Below, piece by piece: positions 35,502 through 44,569 of a DNA stretch of 64,000 nucleotides. The stretch lies in assembly GCF_023100905.1 (NCBI RefSeq), contig NZ_CP064686.1:2108001-2172000 (forward strand), written 5' to 3'. The stretch comes from Bradyrhizobium sp. 4 (GTDB lineage: Bacteria; Pseudomonadota; Alphaproteobacteria; Rhizobiales; Xanthobacteraceae). How positions within the stretch are numbered: the stretch's first letter is position 1; each line of letters begins with the position of its first letter. Position numbers and translations under genes: made by a program. Under the pieces are notes generated by a model that saw only the letters and a list, made by a program, of their open reading frames with translations, made no database searches and was not told where the DNA came from.

Positions 35502-35772
35502 TCGCCTTTGTTGGCTAGGGTGGACGGACTGCGGCCAGATCTCCAGATCTAATGAATATTCCAATGGTTTAGAAGCCGTTTCAGCCCGCCGATTTCGAAG
35601 CAGCGCCCGTCGCAAGCGCGTTCAAATACGAGTGGTTGCAGAAATAGAAATCAACTCGTGGCTTCGAGAGCAAAGTCAGAGAACGGGTTCAAATATCGAC
35701 GGGGTCGGCGGCTGCTTGGCACGACTACCGGCTCGTTGTAGAAAGACCTAAGGTTCCTTGGAGATCATCACG

Positions 35773-36426
35773 ATGCCTGACCTCCGCGAAGGTGTGCCGC
35801 TCAGCCGGTCAGTCAAACTGGCCGGTTCCGAACTCACCTGTTCATGCCACGCTTGCGCGTTCTTCAACTCGGCCGATGAAGAGCAGGCGGTGCTGGCACC
35901 GTTCGCCAAAGACGGTTTGGCGGCGAATGACCGGCTGGTCCAGATTCTCGACGACAGCCATCGCGAGGAACGCGTTCGACGTTTGAGGACGGAGGGCATA
36001 GACGTCGATGCCGCTACTGCCCGTGGGCAGTTAGAGATGCGCCCGTGGGAGGAAGCCTACCTAAGTGGCGGCAAAGGCTTCGACCAAGATGCCATGCTGG
36101 CTCTTATTCAGGAGCTGCTCAAGGAAGGCCGCAGCAGCGGCTTTGGTATGACCCGGCTCTGGGCCAACATGGAATGGGCGCTGGAGGACCTTCCGGGTGT
36201 CGATCAGATCGTCGAATACGAGACCAGACTCAACCATGTCTTGCCGAAGTACGATGACGTAGTGGTATGCACCTATGACCTCAACAAGTTCAGTGCCGCA
36301 ACGGTCATGGACATTTTGCGGACCCACCCGCAGGTGATTGTCGGCGGCGCGCTTCAGCAAAATCCATTTTTCGTTCCACCGGACCAGTTCCTGGCTGAGT
36401 TGCACGGTCGCAGAAACCAGGTCTGA
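35773..36426 (+). CDS. MEDS (DcmR-type sensory) domain protein
   Basis: A 217-residue cytosolic sensor: ELTCSCHACAFFNSADEEQAVLAPFAKDGLAANDRLVQILDD at the front, GFDQDAMLALIQELLKEGRSSGFGMTRLWANMEWALEDLPGVDQIVEYETRLNHVLPKYDDVVVCTYDLNKF in the body, and MDILRTHPQVIVGGALQQNPFF at the end match the MEDS domain known from DcmR and RsbR-like contexts. ATG 35773 is taken; a TTG five codons earlier is possible. The hybrid kinase follows after 22 bases, so MEDS is probably its accessory sensor, as FIST is for the other hybrid kinase. Confidence 0.9.
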   Translation: MPDLREGVPLSRSVKLAGSELTCSCHACAFFNSADEEQAVLAPFAKDGLAANDRLVQILDDSHREERVRRLRTEGIDVDAATARGQLEMRPWEEAYLSGGKGFDQDAMLALIQELLKEGRSSGFGMTRLWANMEWALEDLPGVDQIVEYETRLNHVLPKYDDVVVCTYDLNKFSAATVMDILRTHPQVIVGGALQQNPFFVPPDQFLAELHGRRNQV

Positions 36427-36448
36427 GGTCACTCCTGGGGGCACGACA

Positions 36449-39400
36449 TTGAACAAGGTCGACCAGGTCGACGACCGCGAGCTGCAGGCTTTGCGCCGCG
36501 CACTTAGCGATATGGCGGCGCTCTCTTCGCTTCCAGCAATGTGGGTCAATGCGGATGAGGAACGAATAGGCGCCAGCCTCGCCGATGCTCTCATGCGGGT
36601 GCTTGATTTAAACGGCGTGCGCGTCTCTTTTGCCACTGAGCCGGGCAAAACCCTGGAAGTCAATCGGCTGCCGGACAATGGGTTAGCGGAGCTCCTGCAG
36701 GCCACCTTTCCCGCGCCAGGCGCGGGGGCGTCCTGCGATCTTGGCCCCCACGGCGGGCTCCGCGCATTCTGCACCGCTATCGGGCTAACCGGCGCCGGCC
36801 GCCTAGACGCAGTGTCGGCGCGGCGAAGCTTTCCAAGCCAGGCGGAGCACTTGGCGCTCACGATGGCCGCCAATCAGGTCGCGATCGCATTGCAGAGGGC
36901 ACGCGCAGAACGCGCGCTTCGGACGGAGACCGACGCGCTCAACCGCGAGCGTCACGCAGTGAACGTTCTTAACCGCAAGCTCGGAAGCGAACGGGACAAA
37001 CTGCAGCGGCTATTCGAGCAGGCTCCTGGTTTCATGGCGGTCATGCGGGGTCCCGAGCACATTTTCGAACTTTGCAATCAGAGCTACTTTCGCCTGATCG
37101 GGGATCGCGACATCCTGGGTCGGCCCGTTCGCAGCGCGTTCCCCGAATTGGAAGGGCAAGGTTTCTTTGAAGCCTTGGACACTGCCTATACGACTGGTGC
37201 GCCCTACGTTTCGACTGCGGCAGCCATCGACCTCCAGCGCGAACCAAGCGGCCCGTTAGAGCGCCGCTACCTCGACTTCATCTACCAACCAATTTTCGAT
37301 GAAAATGGTGAGATAACTGGCATCTTCGCCGAAGGACACGATGTCACCAAGCAGATCCAGGGTCAGGCGCAGCTCGCCTTCAACGAGGAATCCATTCGGC
37401 TGGCGACCTCGGCCGCGGACGTCGGAATCTGGGACCTCGACCTTACCTCCGAGCATCTGACCTGGTGCGACCGCACCAAGGCGATGTTTGGAATCTCGCC
37501 CGGAATGCCATGTAGCATGGCGGACTTCTATGGTGGGCTGCATCCTGAGGATCTCGAAGCTACCAGCGCTGCTTTTGCTTCCGCCCTCGATCCTCAGCGC
37601 CGCGCCACCTACGATGTCGAATACCAGACGATCGGCAAGGAGGATGGGATCACTCGGTGGGTCGCCGCCAAGGGCAAAGGTCTGTTCGAGGGCGAGCGCT
37701 GCATTCGCGCGATCGGAACGGCCATAGACATCACGGCGCGGAAAGCAGCCGAGCAGGCCCTTCGCCGGACGGAGAATGAACTGCGGGCGGAAACCCGAGC
37801 GCTTCAGATCCTCAATCGCGCCGGCGCGCTGGTTGCGGCGAATCTCGATTTGGCCGAGGTCGTTCAGACCGTAACAGACGCCGGCGTTGAACTCACCGGA
37901 GCTAGCTTCGGCGCCTTCTTCTACAATGTTCTCAACGAAACTGGTGAAAGCTATACGCTCTACACCCTATCCGGCGCGCCGAGAGAGGCCTTTTCCAAGT
38001 TCCCGATGCCGCGCAACACGGCCATCTTCGCGCCGACCTTTAACGGCGAAGGAACGGTGCGATCGGACGACATTTTGAAGGACCCCCGCTACGGCCATAA
38101 CGCGCCCCGCAAAGGCATGCCAGATGGTCATTTGCCTGTGAGGAGCTATCTCGCCGTTCCCGTTCGCTCGCGTTCCGGCGAGGTGCTGGGGGGGCTGTTT
38201 TTCGGTCATCCTGAGCCGGGCGTCTTTAACGCCCGCTCTGAAGAACTCATGACCGGCCTCGCCGGCCAAGCAAGCGTTGCCATCGATAATGCCCGGCTGT
38301 TCCAAGCCTCACAGAGAGAGATAGCGCAGCGAAAATCGGCTGAGGAGATGTTGCAGCAGCTGAACGCGACACTTGAAGAACGGGTTGCTGAAGAGATGGC
38401 GCAACGCGGAAAAGCCGAAGACGCCCTTCGTCAGGCGCAAAAGATGGAAGCGGTCGGTCAACTCACTGGCGGCGTCGCTCACGACTTCAACAATCTCCTC
38501 ACTATCATAATCGGCGGCCTGGATACGATTCGGCGCAGTAAGCCTGGCGATGAAGCCCGCGTTCGCCGCGCTGCAGAAATGTCATTGCAGGGGGCACAAC
38601 GCGCAGCGAGCCTCACGGCCCGGCTACTAGCTTTTTCGAGACGCCAGCCACTGACCCCGCAACCTTCCGATCTCAACTTGATCATTCGCAATATGACGGA
38701 TCTGTTTCATCGCACCCTCGGCGAGACCATCGAACTTGAAGGAGTGCTCGCCCCGCGGCTGTGGACCGTCGATGTGGATCCAAACCAGGTCGAGAGCGCG
38801 ATCCTGAACCTTGGCATCAATTCCCGAGACGCGATGCCACAGGGCGGGCGGCTAACGATTGAGACAGCCAATGTTTTCCTTAACGAGCAATACGCCGCCA
38901 CCGAGGCGGAAGTGGTCCCGGGTCAATATGTCATGGTGTCGGTGAGCGATACTGGCAGCGGCATGGATAGAGAGACGTTGGGCCGGGTGTTCGAGCCCTT
39001 CTTCACCACCAAGGAGGTCGGCAAGGGTACCGGCCTTGGTCTCTCCATGGTCTATGGCTTTGTCAAACAGTCGGGCGGCCACGTCGCGATCTACAGCGAA
39101 CCCGGTACGGGCACGAGCGTCAAAATGTACTTCCCCCGCTATCGGGGCGAGGCTGAGTCGGGCACAGAAAGTCAAGCGGCTCTCGCGCCACGCGGCCATT
39201 CGGAGGAGGTGATCCTAGTCGTCGAGGACAACGACGACGTGCGCGCCTATAGCGTCTCGGTGCTAGCTGAGATGGGTTATAGCGTGCTGGAAGCCCAAGA
39301 TCCGGAGGCCGCTCTCAGCATCCTGCGAAGGGCGGACCGGATAGATCTACTGTTTACCGATGTCGTCCTGCCCGGGAGAAGCGGGCGGGAGCTGGCGGAC

Positions 39401-39568
39401 TTGGCTGGGCAGCTGAGACCCGGTCTCAAGGTGCTGTTCACGACAGGCTATTCTCGTAATGCTATCGTTCACCATGGTCGTCTCGACGCTGGGGTACAAC
39501 TCATCAGCAAACCGTTCACGTTCGAAGGTCTGGCGGCTCGCGTCCGGGATGTCTTGGATGCTGGATGA
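36449..39568 (+). CDS. hybrid sensor histidine kinase with GAF and PAS domains
   Basis: A 1039-residue soluble kinase. Order: N-terminal GAF-like region (~25-150), coiled coil, PAS_4-like (LQRLFEQAPGFMAVMRGPEHIFELCNQSYFRLIG, ~190), PAS_3-like (IGIWDLDLTSEHLTWCDRTKAMFG, ~325), GAF (LNRAGALVAANLDLAEVVQTVTDAGVELTGASFGAFFYN, ~455-610), HisKA with H678 in GGVAHDFNNLLTIIIGG, HATPase (NLGINSRDAMPQGG, SDTGSGMD, GKGTGLGLSMVYGF), receiver with D971 in LLFTDVVLPG. The only start in a sensible place is TTG 36449 after CTGGGGGCACGACA; the frame is open into the MEDS gene. Confidence 0.92.
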   Translation: MNKVDQVDDRELQALRRALSDMAALSSLPAMWVNADEERIGASLADALMRVLDLNGVRVSFATEPGKTLEVNRLPDNGLAELLQATFPAPGAGASCDLGPHGGLRAFCTAIGLTGAGRLDAVSARRSFPSQAEHLALTMAANQVAIALQRARAERALRTETDALNRERHAVNVLNRKLGSERDKLQRLFEQAPGFMAVMRGPEHIFELCNQSYFRLIGDRDILGRPVRSAFPELEGQGFFEALDTAYTTGAPYVSTAAAIDLQREPSGPLERRYLDFIYQPIFDENGEITGIFAEGHDVTKQIQGQAQLAFNEESIRLATSAADVGIWDLDLTSEHLTWCDRTKAMFGISPGMPCSMADFYGGLHPEDLEATSAAFASALDPQRRATYDVEYQTIGKEDGITRWVAAKGKGLFEGERCIRAIGTAIDITARKAAEQALRRTENELRAETRALQILNRAGALVAANLDLAEVVQTVTDAGVELTGASFGAFFYNVLNETGESYTLYTLSGAPREAFSKFPMPRNTAIFAPTFNGEGTVRSDDILKDPRYGHNAPRKGMPDGHLPVRSYLAVPVRSRSGEVLGGLFFGHPEPGVFNARSEELMTGLAGQASVAIDNARLFQASQREIAQRKSAEEMLQQLNATLEERVAEEMAQRGKAEDALRQAQKMEAVGQLTGGVAHDFNNLLTIIIGGLDTIRRSKPGDEARVRRAAEMSLQGAQRAASLTARLLAFSRRQPLTPQPSDLNLIIRNMTDLFHRTLGETIELEGVLAPRLWTVDVDPNQVESAILNLGINSRDAMPQGGRLTIETANVFLNEQYAATEAEVVPGQYVMVSVSDTGSGMDRETLGRVFEPFFTTKEVGKGTGLGLSMVYGFVKQSGGHVAIYSEPGTGTSVKMYFPRYRGEAESGTESQAALAPRGHSEEVILVVEDNDDVRAYSVSVLAEMGYSVLEAQDPEAALSILRRADRIDLLFTDVVLPGRSGRELADLAGQLRPGLKVLFTTGYSRNAIVHHGRLDAGVQLISKPFTFEGLAARVRDVLDAG

Positions 39569-39766
39569 GGTAGAGCGCGAGTCGAGACGAATGGGCCGAC
39601 ATCTCACATGCAGCGCGCTGGTGACCGTTCCTGGCCCGTCCGGACCAACCGCGCTGGGTTTTAGTGTGTCCGCTGTTCGGGATGGACCGGAAGTGACAGG
39701 TAGAGGTGTGCACCGACGCGTTTGACTCAAAGCGGCTCCCGCTTTCAGGGAGACGTCCTCCTATGG

Positions 39767-39784
39767 CGGAATTTGCATAGACGA
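39767..39784 (+). promoter_or_regulatory. TTGCATAG-type site a
   Basis: CGGAATTTGCATAGACGA, on the gene strand and ending 65 bases upstream of the ATG at 39850. One of seven related sites between 39.7 and 52.6 kb (see the findings). Confidence 0.55.
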
Positions 39785-39849
39785 GGCCGGACATTATTGG
39801 CGAATGTGCCTCGTTGTCGCCCTTAAACCAAACACCAGGAGGAAAAGAG

Positions 39850-40158
39850 ATGCCCATCTCCATTTCAATGATCGTCCTCGGCTCGCAGCTGGTCATGCCG
39901 GTCGCTGACGGTGTGCCGAAATTCGATGTCGCGCGGAGCTGCAAGCTTGATATCGCTGCCGCCGCCGGAATGTCTGTCGGCCAGCCGCTAAAGAACTGCA
40001 TCAGTGACGAACAGAAGGCTAAGCAACAGCTCGTCAGCGGGTGGTCAAAATTCCCTGCGGCCAGCCGGGCCAGCTGTGTGCCGCAAGAGAGCATCGGTGG
40101 GACGCCGAGTTACGTCAGCTTGCTGACCTGCCTCCAAATGGGGCAGTGGCAGCGGTAG
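39850..40158 (+). CDS. small secreted hypothetical protein
   Basis: A 102-residue protein with a strong ribosome site (AGGAGG) before ATG 39850. The N-terminus is moderately hydrophobic (MPISISMIVLGSQLVMPVADG), perhaps a weak signal. The rest has three cysteines, in ARSCKLD, LKNCISDEQKAKQQLVSGW and RASCVPQ, plus one in LLTCLQMG; paired Cys fit an exported protein. I recall similar short proteins in Bradyrhizobium but no named family. It carries TTGCATAG site a upstream. Confidence 0.75.
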   Translation: MPISISMIVLGSQLVMPVADGVPKFDVARSCKLDIAAAAGMSVGQPLKNCISDEQKAKQQLVSGWSKFPAASRASCVPQESIGGTPSYVSLLTCLQMGQWQR

Positions 40159-40169
40159 CGGTAGCAAGC

Positions 40170-40604
40170 TCAGCCGTAGTGATCATACTCGCTTAGCGCA
40201 ATCCGGACTTCACGCGCGAAGTCGACTAGCGCGACTGTAAACGCGGCGAGCGAAACAACAAAGAAGAGGGCCACGCCGCGTTCGTGCTGCAGCTGAAAGA
40301 ACGCCGTTACAAAAGCGACGATCACGAGAAGCGTCACTGAGATACTTGCGATCACGGCCCAGAAGATCGCCCGATTCATCATCGCCGCGCGCTGCATCAG
40401 ACGTGGCAGATCGGCCTTGAGCCGGGATCGGATTGTGTCGTCATCGGGAATGCCATTGAGGATCACCGTCCGGTCAACGATCCGGTTCAGGCGGGAGATC
40501 AGGATAGCGATGAAGGCGCCCAGTGCGCCCAGCAGGAAGGCGGGGGCCGCTGACTGTGATATGACGTGAGATAGCTGGGTTACGGAAGGTGTATCTGTCA
40601 ACAT
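40170..40604 (-). CDS. DUF2721 family membrane protein
   Basis: A 144-residue inner-membrane protein with three hydrophobic segments: AAPAFLLGALGAFIAILISRLNRIVDR near the N-terminus, FWAVIASISVTLLVIVAFVTAFF and VALFFVVSLAAFTVALVDF near the C-terminus, joined by a charged loop with PRLMQRAAMMNRAI. This is the DUF2721 pattern. ATG 40604 chosen; the longer frame passes through the promoter region. Function unknown. TTGCATAG site b lies 82 bases upstream in the gene direction. Confidence 0.88.
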   Translation of the reverse strand: MLTDTPSVTQLSHVISQSAAPAFLLGALGAFIAILISRLNRIVDRTVILNGIPDDDTIRSRLKADLPRLMQRAAMMNRAIFWAVIASISVTLLVIVAFVTAFFQLQHERGVALFFVVSLAAFTVALVDFAREVRIALSEYDHYG

Positions 40605-40685
40605 TAGGCGGACACCCCGTTCATGGACAGGCCCGGGCGAATAGGCCCCCGACTTACTCCCGTCACGTAACGCACCATCCACGGG

Positions 40686-40703
40686 TCGACTATGCAAAAT
40701 CGG
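40686..40703 (-). promoter_or_regulatory. TTGCATAG-type site b
   Basis: On the minus strand CCGATTTTGCATAGTCGA, 82 bases upstream of the DUF2721 start at 40604 and in the same orientation as that gene. Confidence 0.6.
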
Positions 40704-40764
40704 CGCGGTCTGCATTGAGCCTTGGATCGGTGGGTAAATATACAGCGGCGCACGTCGATGATGG

Positions 40765-40783
40765 TCGGATATCGCATAGGCGG
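40765..40783 (+). promoter_or_regulatory. TTGCATAG-type site g (degenerate)
   Basis: TCGGATATCGCATAGGCGG on the + strand, about 97 bases upstream of the DUF992 gene at 40880. The core keeps GCATAG and the flanking CGGAT and GCG, but TT is replaced by TC. Confidence 0.4.
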
Positions 40784-40879
40784 ATGACTAGGCCGCCTCG
40801 TATAGCTACTCGCGGACATCGGCCCGAGCGGGGTCATCTGTAAAGCCAGCGCTGTGAGCCTCCCAGGGAGTGATCCATC

Positions 40880-41371
40880 ATGCTCAGCTACCATTTCCTC
40901 CGCGTAATGAGCCTTGCCGCCACGATACTTCTTGCTCCCGCGTTTGCGTCGGCCCAGCAGCCGCCACCGGGCGTCCAGGCGGGGATGTTGACCTGTAACC
41001 TTGCTCCGAGCATTGGACTAATTATTGCGGAAAGCCAGCGGATGAGTTGTAGGTATGTGCCCAACGGGGGATATCCGCCTCAGGACTACAATGGCGCGAT
41101 GAATACGGTCGGGCTCGAACTCGGAATCAGCGCAGGTGGAGTGATGGCATGGGGCGTGTTTGCTCCTAGCCAAGGAGCGCCGATCGGGGCGTTGGCTGGT
41201 GAGTATGTGGGGGCCAGTGGCGACATTACCGTGGGGGTAGGTATCGGAGCCAACGTCCTATTTGGCGGCTCTAATCGAACGATTGCTTTGCAACCGTTGT
41301 CGGTGGAGGGGCAGGCGGGTTTGAACGTATCGCTGGGGGTCTCGGGGCTCACGCTGGCTTTGGCGCCTTGA
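40880..41371 (+). CDS. DUF992 domain protein, exported
   Basis: A 163-residue exported protein. Signal peptide MLSYHFLRVMSLAATILLAPAFASAQ, then the DUF992 body: VQAGMLTCNLAPSIGLIIAESQRMSCRYVP with two Cys, NTVGLELGISAGGVMAWGVFAP, GALAGEYVGASGDITVGVGIGANVLFGGSNRTIALQPLSVEG. Gly-rich strands suggest a beta-fold in the periplasm. Function unknown. The TAXI-like gene begins 5 bases after its stop (or overlaps it if TTG 41368 is used), so the two form an operon. Confidence 0.92.
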   Translation: MLSYHFLRVMSLAATILLAPAFASAQQPPPGVQAGMLTCNLAPSIGLIIAESQRMSCRYVPNGGYPPQDYNGAMNTVGLELGISAGGVMAWGVFAPSQGAPIGALAGEYVGASGDITVGVGIGANVLFGGSNRTIALQPLSVEGQAGLNVSLGVSGLTLALAP

Positions 41372-41376
41372 AGCCG

Positions 41377-42720
41377 ATGGCGAGTCCAGCGATCAACCTG
41401 TGGCCGCGATGGCTCAGGGCATCGATTGTCGGAGCAGCGACAGCCGCGGCGATCGGCGGTGGATGGTTCGCGTATCGCTATTTCGCCAAGCCCGTTGTGC
41501 TTACGGTGGCCGCCGGGTCGGCGGATGGCGAGGCGCTGGCGCTGATCTCGGCGATCTCCGCGCGCCTGACGGCATCGAACTCGCATGTTCGGTTGAAGGT
41601 CAGCGATGCCGCTACATCGGCAAGGGCTGCCGAAATGCTGGCTGGGCAGAAGGTGGACCTCGCCGTTGTCCGCGGCGACACAAGCGGTTTGGCTGACGCA
41701 AGAAGCGTGTTGCTCCTGACCCACGGCGTGGTCTTGATGATGGCCCCATCGGCTGCAAGCGCCGACAGTCTGGGCGATCTCCGCAACACGGCTATCGGCG
41801 TCGTCGGCGGAGCGATCAACCGGCCGGTAGTCGAGGCGCTGAAGCAGGTCTATCAATTCGACGGCGCCAGGGTCAGTTTTCAAGATGTTAGCCTCAACGA
41901 CGCCGCAGGTGCGCTCGCGTCGGGAAAAGTTCACGCCTTGCTGACGGTTATTCCGCTGACGGAAGGATACCTCGCGAAGGCGAGGCAATTGTTTCAGCAG
42001 GAGCGCGCCAAGGGATCGGCCGCAAAGCTGATCGAGATCGAAGCGGCCGGCGCGGTCGCCAACGTTGCGCAGTACTACGAGAGCTATGACATCCCGAAGG
42101 GCACCTTACGGGGCGCACCTCCGATCCCTTCCGATGACCTGACGTCGTTGCGAGTTTCCTACTTTCTCGTCGCCAACAAGTCAGTCAATGCCGATGCGAT
42201 CACCGATCTGACGCAGTCGCTGGTCGATGCGAAACGGGACCTACTGTCGCAATTTCCAATATTGGGCCAAGCCGCAGCACCGAGCACGGATGCGGACGCG
42301 CTGATTCCGATCCATCCGGGCGCCGCAACCTATTACAACGGCAGCCAGCAGAGTTTTCTCGATAAGTATGATGACAAGCTCTATTACGCTTCGCTGCTGC
42401 TGGGCACGCTGATCTCCATCCTCGTGGCGGCCTGGCGCTTCGCCCGATCCGGCACCGGGTCCGAGAGCATGCTGGAGCCCCTCTACGAGCTTGGCAACGA
42501 GATCAGGAATGCGAAAAGCGACGCCGAACTCGAGGATATCGAAAAACGTATCGACGATATCCTGAAGAAGGAGCTTACGAAGAACGCCGGCGAAAATGCC
42601 GACAGCGCCGAGATGGCTGCGCTGGGACTTGCGGCCCACAGGCTACACTATCTGATGAGCCACCGTCGGATGCTGGTCCGTTCGACGGCGGTCTCCCCGA
42701 CAGGGGCCACCCAACAGTAA
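41377..42720 (+). CDS. TAXI-family TRAP transporter substrate-binding-like protein, membrane-anchored
   Basis: A 447-residue protein. An N-terminal anchor (ASIVGAATAAAIGGGWFAYRYF) leads into a periplasmic TAXI solute-binding domain (VLTVAAGSADGEALALISAISARL ... KVDLAVVRGD ... IGVVGGAINRPVVEALKQVYQF), then FLDKYDDKLYYASLLLGTLISILVAAWRFA, a second membrane helix near residue 355, and a cytosolic coiled coil with an acidic EDIEKRIDDILKK. No TRAP permease gene is nearby, so this is more likely a ligand sensor or scaffold than a transporter part. ATG 41377 preferred over TTG 41368. Confidence 0.85.
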   Translation: MASPAINLWPRWLRASIVGAATAAAIGGGWFAYRYFAKPVVLTVAAGSADGEALALISAISARLTASNSHVRLKVSDAATSARAAEMLAGQKVDLAVVRGDTSGLADARSVLLLTHGVVLMMAPSAASADSLGDLRNTAIGVVGGAINRPVVEALKQVYQFDGARVSFQDVSLNDAAGALASGKVHALLTVIPLTEGYLAKARQLFQQERAKGSAAKLIEIEAAGAVANVAQYYESYDIPKGTLRGAPPIPSDDLTSLRVSYFLVANKSVNADAITDLTQSLVDAKRDLLSQFPILGQAAAPSTDADALIPIHPGAATYYNGSQQSFLDKYDDKLYYASLLLGTLISILVAAWRFARSGTGSESMLEPLYELGNEIRNAKSDAELEDIEKRIDDILKKELTKNAGENADSAEMAALGLAAHRLHYLMSHRRMLVRSTAVSPTGATQQ

Positions 42721-42735
42721 TATCGGTCTATCGCG

Positions 42736-43809
42736 TCACTTCACGATCCGGTGCTTCGTCGCCGTCACGGTGCTGGTCGGCGCCATCGGCGAGACCGAAA
42801 ACGTCAGCCAAGTATTCCAGCCTGATGGCCGGTTCTCCGCCGCGAACTCACCGTAGGCTTTCAGGTTCAGGTATCCTTGCATGTCGCCGACGGGAAACAG
42901 GATCCCGGCTTGGGGGCCGATACCAAGTACGCGCGATCGAAAACCTCCGAGGATCGGATGCTGGCCGAAATCGTCGGTGATCTGCTGGTACCCATATCCG
43001 ACAAGCCCGACGAAAAACTGCTTAGAGAGAAATTGCGACATTCCCCAATCGACATGGAAGTCGACACCGTTCTGGTAGTTAGTGGCGTCGTTTTTCAGAT
43101 TGTAGGTAAAGCCCGCGACTGCCGAAAGCTCCTGGCCCGCCGCCGGGTTAAAATAGGTATAGCCGCCGCCGGCATCGATGGCGGCATGGCCGATGCCGAG
43201 ATTGGCAAGGCGGGTTGAGCTGTAGGCACCGACGGGGATGTCACCCGTCAGATAGGTCATGTAATTGTGCACGCCGGCATTCCACTTCAGCGTTGCCTGC
43301 GGATACAGGTCGCCCACCGACGTGATTGAATCCTCGATGAAGCCGGTTCGGGGTACCGCGAGCGGGCCGACGGCTGCCGTCAGCGTGCCGTCGACACTGG
43401 CGCTCGAGCGTCCGAACAGGCCGGTGACGCCTATCGCCAGCTGTCCGCCGAGCACCGGCGTTCCGAAGGTATAGGTCGGATTGAGCAGAATGAGGTCGCC
43501 CTGCGCATTCAGATTTGCGTTCAGACTGACAGCGACGTTGGCTGGGATCCTGCCGATCTGAATTTGCCTGGCCGCAGCCACCGCCCCAGAAGCCTCGACA
43601 GTGGTGTGATAGTAGACCGCAGCCATCGACCAGCCAGGTACGGCGGGAGCGGCTGCGAGGCTGCCAAACCGGCCAGGCAGCCAGTACGAAACGCCGCCTT
43701 CGTCGGCGCGGGACACGCTCGGAAGGGCAGCCAGCAGTGCTATCACTATGGCTGCGCTGGTATTCCACGGACGCAAGCTTGGGGTTTGCTGAGATTGTTC
43801 GCGCGTCAT
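42736..43809 (-). CDS. outer-membrane transporter-like protein (phenol-degradation MetA family)
   Basis: A 357-residue beta-barrel protein of the meta-pathway phenol-degradation (MetA/SphA-like) family. N-terminal signal NTSAAIVIALLAALPSVSRADEGG, then GGVSYWLPGRFGSLAAAPAVPGWSMAAVYYHT, the usual opening, alternating strands such as LLNPTYTFGTPVLGGQLAIGVTGLFG, and a final aromatic-rich strand region (GWNTWLTFSVSP). Probably takes up or lets pass a hydrophobic compound. TTGCATAG site c lies about 55 bases upstream. Confidence 0.85.
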   Translation of the reverse strand: MTREQSQQTPSLRPWNTSAAIVIALLAALPSVSRADEGGVSYWLPGRFGSLAAAPAVPGWSMAAVYYHTTVEASGAVAAARQIQIGRIPANVAVSLNANLNAQGDLILLNPTYTFGTPVLGGQLAIGVTGLFGRSSASVDGTLTAAVGPLAVPRTGFIEDSITSVGDLYPQATLKWNAGVHNYMTYLTGDIPVGAYSSTRLANLGIGHAAIDAGGGYTYFNPAAGQELSAVAGFTYNLKNDATNYQNGVDFHVDWGMSQFLSKQFFVGLVGYGYQQITDDFGQHPILGGFRSRVLGIGPQAGILFPVGDMQGYLNLKAYGEFAAENRPSGWNTWLTFSVSPMAPTSTVTATKHRIVK

Positions 43810-43863
43810 CTATTTGCCCCTCAAAGTCAACTTCGGGTCAGCGTAGCGAGAAAACCATATGGC

Positions 43864-43881
43864 GCGGCTATGCAGATTCGA
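43864..43881 (-). promoter_or_regulatory. TTGCATAG-type site c
   Basis: On the minus strand TCGAATCTGCATAGCCGC, 55 bases upstream of the MetA-like gene start at 43809, same orientation as the gene. Confidence 0.55.
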
Positions 43882-43932
43882 CGCGGTGCAGAGTTTCGTC
43901 GTCGTTGTTGCCGGAATGCCACTTCGGATACG

Positions 43933-44418
43933 CTAGTTGAATGCGGGGTGTCCCACTACTACGGGCCGATATCGTCGCGGTGATGGAGAGTCTCTCGGCG
44001 CTTGAGGCGACTTACTGGCTTCGGCCTGAGACGTCCGCTGCAGAGTCTCCGAAGGGCTTTCTCCAAAAATGCGGCGATATTCAACCGAGAACCGGCCCAA
44101 TTCTGCAAAACCATAGCGGGTCGCAACCTGTGTAACAGTCGTGAGGTTGCTGTCAGAGGACAATAGTGCGCGCCTTGCCTGCAACAGCCTCTGCATGCGC
44201 AGATGACGACAAGGGGGCACACCGTAGATATTGTGGAATGCCTTGCGCAGCGTGCGCTCGCTGACGGCGAGGGCGCCGCAGAGAGCCGAAATGGCCAGCG
44301 GTGAATCCAGCTCTGCAAGAGCGATCGCCTCGGCTTCGACCACGAGATCGTGCCAGGTTCTGGTCGTCCATCCGCTGGAAACGTCTGTAAGAGGTGATGG
44401 CAAATAGCGATTTGTCAT
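43933..44418 (-). CDS. AraC-family transcriptional regulator, short
   Basis: A 161-residue protein that is little more than the double helix-turn-helix of AraC: ALCGALAVSERTLRKAFHNIYGVPPCRHLRMQRLLQARRALLS (first HTH and linker) and TTVTQVATRYGFAELGRFSVEYRRIFGESPSETL (second HTH). The N-terminal ligand domain is nearly absent, so it may be a shortened form; its length still fits small AraC-like regulators. It sits between the MetA-like gene and the FixJ-like regulator, all on the minus strand. Confidence 0.9.
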   Translation of the reverse strand: MTNRYLPSPLTDVSSGWTTRTWHDLVVEAEAIALAELDSPLAISALCGALAVSERTLRKAFHNIYGVPPCRHLRMQRLLQARRALLSSDSNLTTVTQVATRYGFAELGRFSVEYRRIFGESPSETLQRTSQAEASKSPQAPRDSPSPRRYRPVVVGHPAFN

Positions 44419-44569
44419 CTAATGCCCCGGATTCTGTGATCGCGGTGAAAGCGCCGGACCTCAGGGGCAACTCAGCATCATGAGCGACAGTGCGCTACTG
44501 TACCTGAGGGCAAAACCTTTAGTTGATCGGCCTTCAGCGAGGCGCGGCCGGGGCCCTCGCGGCGACGAG

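Noticed and set aside
39761..39784. Sigma-54 promoter reading of the TTGCATAG site (TGGCGGAATTTGCA)
   Set aside because: GG to GC spacing is two bases too short here, and the other sites lack a GG at the required distance.
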